Origin: CBDCTM01 sp965222005
GTDB lineage: Bacteria > Bacteroidota > Bacteroidia > Chitinophagales > Saprospiraceae
Reading direction: 5' to 3'
Length of the DNA: 64,000 nucleotides
Assembly: GCA_965222005.1 (NCBI GenBank)
Contig: OZ244935.1
Coordinates: 2,914,001 to 2,978,000, forward strand
Under the pieces are notes generated by a model. That model ran no database searches, was not told where the DNA came from, and worked only from the letters and a program-made list of their open reading frames with translations. This document shows, piece by piece, positions 1 to 12,000 of the stretch. Within the stretch, counting starts at the first letter, position 1; each line of letters begins with the position of its first letter. A program made the translations under genes and the position numbers.

Positions 1-2
1 CC

Positions 3-3000
3 GATAGCTACACCGTGACCGTAACGGATGCCAATGATTGTTTCAAAGTTGCACACAGCCTGGAGATTAATGACAATTGCAATAATAATTGTGGTGGCCC
101 TGAAATCACCAATATTGTTGTAACTGAAGCCAGCTGCGGACAGAGCAATGGTAGCATAGCTATAGAAACTGTGGAAGCAGCCAGCCAGCTCACCTTTAGC
201 TGGAACCCCAATATTAGTACCGGACCAACTGCCAGCAATTTAACGGCAGGTACATACGATGTAACGATCAGCCTACTAAATGATCCTACTTGCTTTGTTA
301 CCGAAACGATAGCAGTTGGAGTGATTGATGGCCCGGAAGTATCAGCAGCATTTACCAGTCCGGCTACCTGCGATCAGGCAGATGGAACAGCCAGCCTCTC
401 TCCGGCAGGCTATGATTATCAATGGAGCGATAGCGGCCAGGGAGCCAATCGTACGGACCTCCTTGCAGGCACATATTATGTGAGCGCTACCGATCCGGCC
501 ACAGGCTGTACCGACATAGTAGTGGTGGATATCGATCAAATTAATCCATTGCAAGCCACCGCTACCATCAATCAGGAACCTAGCTGTGGCCAGTCGAATG
601 GCTCTGTAACTATTGGACTAACAGGCGGTAGTGGGGACTATACCTTCTCCTGGAATGCTGGAGAGACTAATAATAGCTTGCCTTCCGGCTCTCATTCGGT
701 TACAGTTGTGGATAATGTCAATGGCTGTGAAGCAACTGTCGATTTTGTGCTAACTGACAATATCCCGTCGGCCCATATTACCATTACAGACACCATTCAT
801 ATAAGCTGTGCTGGTGCAGCCAACGGAAGTGTTCAATTTGACATCAATTATGACCCTGGGTTCACTCAGCCAGCTTCCATCGTTATTTTGGATGCTAATA
901 GTAATTTGCTTACAAATGGCAGCCTGCCTCCAGGCACACATTGCCTTCAGGTCAAAGACGCCAACGATTGCCTGGCTGGCGAACAGTGCTTCAATATCAC
1001 CGAACCAGAAGAGCTCCTGATCACTAGCCAAACGATTGATATGGACTGCGATTCACTTGGCAGTATCAATCTAACCATTACGGGTGGTGTTGGAAACTAC
1101 ACCTTCGATTGGGCCGACCTCCCCGGCAGCAATGATCCGGAAGATCGTACAGACCTGGCTCAGGGAAGCTATGATGTTACTGTCACTGATCTAAACGCTT
1201 GCACAGCTACAGCTATTGGCATTTTGATAAACGATACTTGCCAACCTTGTGAAACACCGATAATTAGCAATACATCCATTCAGGACGCTACTTGCGGAAA
1301 CAGCAATGGAGAAATAGTAGTCGAGCTGGAGCAAGATATTGACAATTATACCTTCAATTGGTCACCTGCTCAACCCGATACCAATTATATCAACGAATTA
1401 GCCGATGGAATCTATGAGCTTACCATCAGTTTGATCGGGGACCCGGATTGTGCCACTACGAGTAGCTTCACAGTAAATGACATAAATGGACCACAGGCGA
1501 ATGTAGCGTCAACGACTCCCGCAGCTTGTACAGTTGCTAATGGCTCTGCCAGCCTTTCACCTGTTGGCTATGACTATTTGTGGAGCGATGGAATCAATTC
1601 GATTAGCCGTAATGATCTGGCCGCCGGAAACTATATTGTTACGGTCAGCGACCCGGCAACCGCTTGTACAGATACGCTGGAAATTACGATTGATATGCAA
1701 ACGGCTCCCATCGCCACAGTCACGATCAACAGCGAGCCCAGCTGTGGCCAGTCGAACGGCTCAGTGACGATAAGCGTGAGCAACGGCAGCGGCGACTACG
1801 GCTACAGCTGGGGTGGCGGCGCTACGCGCACCGATCTGGCCTCGGGCAGCTACGAAGTCACCGTGACAGACAACCAAAGCGGCTGCACAACTACCGTGAC
1901 CTTTGGCCTGACAGATGATGTAGCAGGGGCTACAGTAACGGTAACACCGATGGTATCAACGAGCTGCGCGGGCAGCAATGACGGCACCGCATCATACACG
2001 GTGAACTATGATGCGGGCTTCCAATATCCGGAGACGATCCAAGTGCTGGATGGCGGACAAAACGAGCACACAGACGGATCCTTAGCTCCAGGCAACTACT
2101 GCATAGTAGTGAAAGATGCAAACGGCTGTGTGGCTGGTACGGGCTGCTTTGAGGTGGTGGAACCGGCAGCTCTTCAGATAAATGTGTCGCTCCAGGCAGC
2201 AGATTGCAATAGTGGTGGCTCTATTGATCTGACGATAAGTGGCGGCAGTGGCAGCTACCAATACGATTGGTCAGACCTTAGCGGAAGCAACGACCCTGAA
2301 GACCGTACGGATGTATCGGCCGGCATGTATGGGGTGACTGTGACAGACACTAATGGCTGTACAGCAACGGTGGATGCTATAGAGGTTGAAGACGATTGCA
2401 ATGTAGGAGGCTGTCAACCGCCAGTAGTGGTGAGCACCAATATACAAGATGCGAGTTGTGGAGTGGCGAGCGGATCGATCAGCATTGAGTTGCAGCCAGA
2501 TGGCCGGAGTTACCATTACCAGTGGTTACCCAATGTGAGCACGGGCAATACAGCGACCAATCTTATAGCAGGAACCTACAATGTAACGATATCAGTGGTT
2601 GGAGATGCTTCATGCCAGACAGTAGAAAGTCTGGTGGTAGGCAATATTGATGGCCCGCAAGCGACGGTAGATGCGACGAGCAATGCAAGCTGCAACGCAT
2701 CGGATGGTAGTGCCAGCTTATTACCTGCAAATTACACATACAGCTGGAGCGACTCCGGCAGCGGGTCAAGCCGAAATGATTTGGCAGCCGGAAGTTATAC
2801 AGTAACGGTACTTGATCCGGCAACGGGTTGTACAGATATATTGATAGTAGAGATAGGTCAAGACAATCCATTGTCAGCCACCGCGACGATCAACAGCGAG
2901 CCCAGCTGTGGCCAGTCAAACGGCTCAGTGACGATAAGCGTGAGCAACGGCAGCGGCGACTACGGCTACAGCTGGGGTGGCGGCGCTACGCGCACCGATC

Positions 3001-6000
3001 TGGCCTCGGGCAGCTACGAAGTCACCGTGACAGACAACCAAAGCGGCTGCACAACTACCGTGACCTTTGGTCTGACAGATGATGTAGCAGGGGCTACAGT
3101 AACGGTAACACCGATGGTATCAACGAGCTGCGCGGGCAGCAATGACGGCACCGCATCATACACGGTGAACTATGATGCGGGCTTCCAATATCCGGAGACG
3201 ATCCAAATGCTGGATGGCGGACAAAACGAACACACAGACGGATCCTTAGCTCCAGGCAACTACTGCATAGTAGTGAAAGATGCAAACGGCTGTGTGGCTG
3301 GTACGGGCTGCTTTGAGGTAGTGGAGCCTGCAGGATTGACGATCCAGACCTCTTTAAGTAATGTGACTTGTAGCGAGCAGGGAGGTATAGAAGTGACGAT
3401 GTCAGGTGGCCAGTCACCCTACAGCTATGATTGGTCAGACCTCTCCGGCAGCAACGATCCGGAGGATCGCAGCGGCTTGTCGGCAGGTGTGTATGAATTG
3501 ACGGTGACGGATGCGAATGGTTGTACGGGAGTAGCCTCACAGCTGATAATCAGCGATGAGTGTAACCCTTGCGAGTTGCCGGAGTTGCAGAGTGTGATGA
3601 GCAGTGATGCAAGCTGTGGGCAAAGCAATGGAAGAATAGAACTGGTAATGGTAGGGAATTCCAGTAATTACCTGTACAGCTGGTCACCGGATGTGAGTAG
3701 CACTTATGTAGCGAACAATCTGACAGCGGGATCCTATGATGTGACGATTACAGATCCGGCGGATGCCAGTTGCTTCATCACAGAAAGCATACTAATAAAC
3801 AACATTGACGGTCCACAGTCCAGTGTAAGCACAGTGAGCGCAGCGACCTGCAACCTATCTGATGGATCAGCACAACTGGAGCCATCGATCTATAGCTATG
3901 AGTGGAGTGACGGGCAGAGTGGTGCAGAGCGCACTGACCTTTCAGCGCAGACCTATCAGGTGCATGTGACGGATCCGGCAACGGGCTGCACGAATATATT
4001 GGAAGTGACAATTCCATCAGAGAACAATCTGCAAGCCACCGCGACGATCAACAGCGAGCCCAGCTGCGGCCAGTCGAACGGCTCAGTGACGATAAGCGTG
4101 AGCAACGGCAGCGGCGACTACGGCTACAGCTGGGGTGGCGGCGCTACGCGCACCGATCTGGCCTCGGGCAGCTACGAAGTCACCGTGACAGACAACCAAA
4201 GCGGCTGCACAACTACCGTGACCTTTGGCCTGACAGATGATGTAGCAGGGGCTACAGTAACGGTAACACCGATGGTATCAACGAGCTGCGCGGGCAGCAA
4301 TGACGGCACCGCAGCATACACGGTGAACTATGATGCAGGCTTCCAATATCCGGAGACGATCCAAGTGCTGGATGGCGGACAAAACGAACACACAGACGGA
4401 TCCTTAGCTCCAGGCAACTACTGCATAGTAGTGAAAGATGCAAACGGCTGTGTGGCTGGTACGGGCTGCTTTGAGGTGGTGGAACCGGCAGCTCTTCAGA
4501 TAAATGTGTCGCTCCAGGCAGCAGATTGCAATAGTGGTGGCTCTATTGATCTGACGATAAGTGGCGGCAGTGGCAGCTACCAATACGATTGGTCAGACCT
4601 TAGCGGAAGCAACGACCCTGAAGACCGTACGGATGTATCGGCCGGCATGTATGGGGTGACTGTGACAGACACTAATGGCTGTACAGCAACGGTGGATGCT
4701 ATAGAGGTTGAAGACGATTGCAATGTAGGAGGCTGTCAACCGCCAGTAGTGGTGAGCACCAATATACAAGATGCGAGTTGTGGAGTGGTGAGCGGATCGA
4801 TCAGCATTGAGTTGCAGCCAGATGGCCGGAGTTACCATTACCAGTGGTTACCCAATGTGAGCACGGGCAATACAGCGACCAACCTTATAGCAGGAACCTA
4901 CAATGTAACGATATCAGTGGTTGGAGATGCTTCATGCCAGACAGTAGAAAGTCTGGTGGTAGGCAATATTGATGGCCCGCAAGCGACGGTAGATGCGACG
5001 AGCAATGCAAGCTGCAACGCATCGGATGGTAGTGCCAGCTTATTACCTGCAAATTACACATACAGCTGGAGTGACTCCGGCAGCGGGTCAAGCCGAAATG
5101 ATTTGGCAGCCGGAAGTTATACAGTAACGGTACTTGATCCGGCAACGGGTTGTACAGATATATTGATAGTAGAGATAGGTCAAGACAATCCATTGTCAGC
5201 CACCGCGACGATCAACAGCGAGCCCAGCTGTGGCCAGTCAAACGGCTCAGTGACGATAAGCGTGAGCAACGGCAGCGGCGACTACGGCTACAGCTGGGGT
5301 GGCGGCGCTACGCGCACCGATCTGGCCTCGGGCAGCTACGAAGTCACCGTGACAGACAACCAAAGCGGCTGCACAACTACCGTGACCTTTGGTCTGACAG
5401 ATGATGTAGCAGGGGCTACAGTAACGGTAACACCGATGGTATCAACGAGCTGCGCGGGCAGCAATGACGGCACCGCATCATACACGGTGAACTATGATGC
5501 GGGCTTCCAATATCCGGAGACGATCCAAATGCTGGATGGCGGACAAAACGAACACACAGACGGATCCTTAGCTCCAGGCAACTACTGCATAGTAGTGAAA
5601 GATGCAAACGGCTGTGTGGCTGGTACGGGCTGCTTTGAGGTAGTGGAGCCTGCAGGATTGACGATCCAGACCTCTTTAAGTAATGTGACTTGTAGCGAGC
5701 AGGGAGGTATAGAAGTGACGATGTCAGGTGGCCAGTCACCCTACAGCTATGATTGGTCAGACCTCTCCGGCAGCAACGATCCGGAGGATCGCAGCGGCTT
5801 GTCGGCAGGTGTGTATGAATTGACGGTGACGGATGCGAATGGTTGTACGGGAGTAGCCTCACAGCTGATAATCAGCGATGAGTGTAACCCTTGCGAGTTG
5901 CCGGAGTTGCAGAGTGTGATGAGCAGTGATGCAAGCTGTGGGCAAAGCAATGGAAGAATAGAACTGGTAATGGTAGGGAATTCCAGTAATTACCTGTACA

Positions 6001-9000
6001 GCTGGTCACCGGATGTGAGTAGCACTTATGTAGCGAACAATCTGACAGCGGGATCCTATGATGTGACGATTACAGATCCGGCGGATGCCAGTTGCTTCAT
6101 CACAGAAAGCATACTAATAAACAACATTGACGGTCCACAGTCCAGTGTAAGCACAGTGAGCGCAGCGACCTGCAACCTATCTGATGGATCAGCACAACTG
6201 GAGCCATCGATCTATAGCTATGAGTGGAGTGACGGGCAGAGTGGTGCAGAGCGCACTGACCTTTCAGCGCAGACCTATCAGGTGCATGTGACGGATCCGG
6301 CAACGGGCTGCACGAATATATTGGAAGTGACAATTCCATCAGAGAACAATCTGCAAGCCACCGCGACGATCAACAGCGAGCCCAGCTGCGGCCAGTCAAA
6401 CGGCTCAGTGACGATAAGCGTGAGCAACGGCAGCGGCGACTATTGGTACAGCTGGGGTAGTGCTAGCCAGACCAATTTACCGGCAGGAAACTACGAAGTC
6501 CGTGTAATGGACGTACAAAGTGGTTGCGATACTACCCTGCAATTTATACTCACCAATGATGTACCCGGCGCCACCATCACGATTACGAGCGTAAACCATC
6601 TCAATTGCTACGCGGATACGGATGGTTCCATTACCTACGATGTTCAAACAGAGCCAGGTTTTGCAGCACCAGAATCAATAGAAATTTTAGATGCGAATGG
6701 CAATATGTTCTCAAACGGCAATTTGCCGGAAGGCAGTTATTGTGCCGTGGTTTTGGATGCCAATGGCTGCATAGCTGGTCAAAACTGTTTTGATATTGTT
6801 GCCCCCGATGCACTACATGTAAACGCTGATATTGTAAACGCAGACTGTTCTAATAATGGCACCATCAGCTTGCAAGTAAACGGAGGAACGCCTGGATATA
6901 CCTATGATTGGGCAGATTTGCCAGGCTCTAATGACCCGGCTAATCGTACCGATATGCCAACCGGCAGCTACGCAGTGACTATCACAGATACTAATGGATG
7001 CAGCATTTTGCTTGATAATCTGATGATCGAAGATGATTGCCCGACTTGCCAGCAGCCAGTGGTTACCAATGCCCAACTAACACAGGCTAGCTGTGGTCAG
7101 AACAATGGGGCCATTGAGTTGAGTTTGCAGCAGGGTGTCAGCAATTATATGTTTAGTTGGCTGCCGAATGTGAGCAATAGCCACCAGGCCGTTGGCCTCT
7201 TTGCCGGCACCTATGAAGTGACTATTAGCCAGATAAGCAACCCAGGTTGTTTTAGTACGGCCTCCTATACTATTGACAATATTGACGGGCTTATTGCTAC
7301 GATTGACACGATTATTTCGGCCAATTGTGCCGCTGCCGATGGGATAGTTCGCTTGAGCCCGGCTACCTACAACTATAGCTGGCCTGGCGGTTTCACCGGC
7401 GCTGAGCGCACTGATCTGTCAGCTGGCGAATATCAGATTACAGTAACCGATCCGGCAACCGGCTGTCTGAGTACATTAGATGTTACTGTTGGCCAGCAAA
7501 GCAATTTGAGCGCTACGCATACCGTCAATAGCCAGCCAAATTGCGGCGCTGCTGATGGTTCCGTTAGCATACAGCTAAGTGGCGGAAGCAGTGATTACAG
7601 CTACAGCTGGGGGGCAGGAGAAACCCATACGGCCCTTGCTGCAGGCAATTATGAAGTGACGGTTACAGATAACCAAACGGCATGTACGCTTACTATTAGC
7701 TTTATACTTACCGACAATGTCCCGGGCGCTACCATCACCGTGCTTGATACGACGGATGTAAGTTGCCAAGGGGCGGCAGATGGGGAGTTGGTATATACTA
7801 TTGACTATGACAACGGATTTGCGCAGCCGGCAGTAGTGGAAATAATTGATCAAAATTCTCAGACGGTTGCTCAGAATGCTAATCTGGCTGCCGGTTCTTA
7901 TTGCCTGAATGTTACCGATGCCAATGGTTGCTTGGCCGCTACAGCCTGTTTTGATATTGAGGAGCCTCTGCCGCTAACGACCAATATTGCAGTAGTAGAT
8001 AAAGATTGTAATGAGGGAGGAAGTATCAGCTTACAAATAAACGGTGGCACAACTGCCTATACTTTCGACTGGGCAGATTTGCCAGGCAGTGCTGACCCGC
8101 AGAACCGCACAGGCCTGGATGCAGGCTTCTATAGCCTCACCATTACTGATGCAAATGGCTGCCAGGCAATCCTCAACGACATGGCTGTTCAGGACCTTTG
8201 TACTCCTTGCGATGGTCCTGATTTGACCAATGTGACTGTTGATGATGCAAGTTGTGGCAATGCGGATGGTTCTATTGAGTTGGTGCTCAATGGAGATCCG
8301 GCTTCGTATAGCTATCAGTGGAGTCCGAACGTGAGTACAACGCATCAGGCGAATAATCTGTCTGCAGGCACCTACGAAGTGACGATATCCAGCCTTGCTA
8401 ACCCAAGCTGTACATTGGAAAACACCATTGTAGTAGAAAATATAGATGGGCCTGATGCTGTGATTACTAGTCAGACACCAGCCAATTGCCATGCCGCCGA
8501 TGGCGCTGCAAGCCTTTCACCAGCCACCTACACCTACCAATGGAGTGATGGCAGTACCGGTGCAACTCGGAGCGATCTTTCTGTTGGCACGTATCAGATT
8601 ACAGTGACCGATCCGGCAACCGGCTGCTTCAATGTGATGGAAATTGAAATTGGAGAAGAAAACAATCTGAACGCTACGGCTACCATCAATCAGGAACCCG
8701 ACTGCAATGCCAGCAATGGAATCGTGACGATCGATGTAACAGGCGGTTCAGGTAACTATACATACAGCTGGGGAGCTACCCATGTGCAAAGCGGTTTGGC
8801 CGCCGGCATCTATGATATAAGCATCCTCGACGCGATCAGTGGCTGCGAGACCAATGTAGTATTTGCCTTGAATAATGATGTACCACAAGCCACAATACAA
8901 ATTGCTGATATTCAGCAAGTTAGCTGTTTTGGAGCCTCTGATGGTGCCGTTCAATACAATATCAGCTATCCGGTAGGATTTGCACAGCCAGCCAGAGTAG

Positions 9001-12000
9001 AGATTCAGAAGGCCGACGGCAACCTGGTAGATGGTGACAATCTGGAAGCGGGCAGCTATTGTATCGTAGTATTCGATGCCAATAATTGCCTGGCAGGTCA
9101 AAGCTGCTTCGATATTACCGAACCGGATGCCCTCGATGCTATGGTCAATGTGACTCCTGCCAACTGTATCAATGGTGGCTCCATTGAGGTGACCATTAGC
9201 GGAGGAACGATGCCGTATGTGTATGATTGGGCCGATCTGCCTGGCAGCAATGATACAGCAAACAGAAGCGATCTGCCTGCCGGCACCTATATGCTAACCC
9301 TTACAGATGCCAGTGGCTGTTCTACCATTCTTCAGAATATCATAGTGGCTGATGATTGCGGAAGCTGTACTACACCCGTTATCACCAGCTTTGTTAGCCA
9401 GGCTGCACAATGTGGGCAGTCAGATGGCTGGATACGTATAGAGATGCAGGGCGATGAGCAAAGCTACAGCTACAACTGGTCTCCGGCCGTGAGCAGTTCG
9501 CACGAAGCATTCAACCTGCCTGCAGGGACCTATTCGCTCACGATAAGCGAGGGTGCCTGTACGATTGAACAAAGCTTTATTATCAATAACGTCGATGGCC
9601 CGGCAGCCAGTTTGGTAAGCAGTAGCCCGGCTAATTGTGGTGCGGCTGACGGAGCAGCTCAGTTTAGTCCGTCGAGCTATCTGTATAGCTGGCCGGACGG
9701 CGCTACCGGATCAGCTCGCGCGGATTTGACTGCCGGAGACTATCTGATCACAGTGACAGAGCAAGGTACGGGCTGTCAGAATATTTTGGAACTTAGCATT
9801 GCTTCAGCAAGTAATTTGCAAACCAATACCCTCATCAATGTGCAGCCCGATTGCAATGTGGCCAATGGTACAGCCACCATTCAGGTGACAGGAGGTAGTG
9901 GAAATTACACCTTCAGTTGGGGAACGAATGCTACCCAAAGCGGCCTGAGTGCCGGCACCTACGAGGTGACGGTAACAGATGTACAAAGCGCATGCACGGC
10001 CGTTGCTCAGTTTGAGCTGACTGCCAATGTGCCTGCTGCGCAAATCAATATCACAAATGTACAACATATCAGCTGCTTTGGCGACATGGATGGTGCTGTG
10101 GATTATGAGGTAAGCCTTGAACCAGGATTTGCCACGCCAGCTACCGAACAAATCAGAGATACTGCTGACCAAATAGTGATGAGCGGGCAACTGGCAGCCG
10201 GTGAGTATTGCATTTACATCACCGATGCCAATGGCTGTCTGGCTGGCCTGAGTTGCTTCAACCTTAGTGAGCCGGAACCATTGAGTGCAATGGTAAATGT
10301 GAATGCAGAAGACTGTACCGCAGGTGGTAGCATACTACTGGATGTATCCGGAGGTACGGCTCCGTACAACTTTGACTGGGCCGACCTGCCAGCTTCTTCA
10401 GACCCGCAGGATCGCACTGATTTGCCAGCCGGTTTGTACCAGCTGCTTATTACAGATACCAACGGTTGCCAATTTAGCCTGGATAGTTTGAGGATAGAGA
10501 ATGAATGCACAAGCTGTGTTGAACCCGAAATTATGTACTTCAATACTATTGACAGCAGATGTGGAGAAGCAAACGGCCTTATTTCTATCGAATTGCTGGG
10601 CGATGAAGCTGATTATCAATACAGCTGGTCACCCAATGTCAGCACCACTGAAATGGTCAGCAATTTGGCAGCAGGCACTTACTTTGTGACGATCTCAGAT
10701 TTATCTGTCCCCAACTGCTTCATTACCGAACAGTTTATTATCAATAACATCGATGGGCCTGTTGCGATCATTGACAGCACAGAGGCTGCCAACTGTATGG
10801 CTGCGGATGGAGCTGCCTATCTGTCTCCTGCGAATTATATGTATCAGTGGAGTGATGGTGGTACAGGTAGTACACGAACTGACCTGCTGGCAGGCTCTCA
10901 TCAGATAACCGTGACGGATACCGCAACAGCTTGTTTCAGCATTCTGGAAATTACGATCGATCAAAACAACCAGTTGAATGCCATAGCCAATATTCTTACT
11001 CAGCCCGATTGTGGAGTCAGCAATGGTTCGGCGAGTATTGAGGTGACTGGTGGCAGTGGCAGCTATACATTCAATGGAGACACCTCCTCGACTTTAAACA
11101 ACCTGAGCGCCGGCAACTATACCATAGCGGTCGTTGACCTGGCAACCTCATGTGAGACCACTATCCAGTTCAATTTGACTGAAGCTGTACCGCAAGTTAG
11201 CGTAGTGCTTGATACGATTATGCCGGTAAGCTGCATTGGCGATGCTGACGGATCAGTAACCTATCAGCTGGTACCTGAGCCGGGCTTTGTGGCTCCAGCC
11301 AATGTGCTGTTCCTCGATATGGATGGCAATGCGCATCAAAATGGTTTGCTGGCAGCAGGGGAGTATTGCTTAGTTGTGGAAGATGCCAATGGTTGTATAG
11401 CCGGCCAGGAATGCTTTGAAATTGAGGCACCGGAAGCTTTGGCGGCGGCAGCAAATATTCAATCAGCCGACTGCGATTCCCTGGGCAGGATTCTGCTAAG
11501 TATCAGCGGAGGCAATACCGGAAGCATGCTATTCGACTGGGCTGATCTGCCGGGCGACAATGATCCTCAGAATCGGGTGGATTTGCCTGCGGGTGTTTAT
11601 GAAGTCCTGATTACAGATAGCAACGGCTGTACGGCATTGCTTGATAGCATACTTGTTGGCGATGATTGTGAGGCAATTACTACCATAGAAATAATTGCCG
11701 ATACCATCTGGGTCAACACCAGCGACACACTTTGTTTCGACCTTTCTGAACTCACTACAGCTCCTGCCAGCATCACCAATTTCTGCGATGCCAGTTCTGG
11801 CGAGTTTGTTGTGTTCGAATTGTCGGCCGATTCATTCTGCCTGATTTATACAGGCTTGGAAGTAGGTCAGGACAGTGCCTGTATAGAGATTTGCGATAGT
11901 CTTGGTATTTGTGATACTACCTATGTATTTGTTACAGTGGTTGATTCTACCGATTTCATTTTACCAGATGCCGTTGATGATATTGACAGCAGTATCCTCA

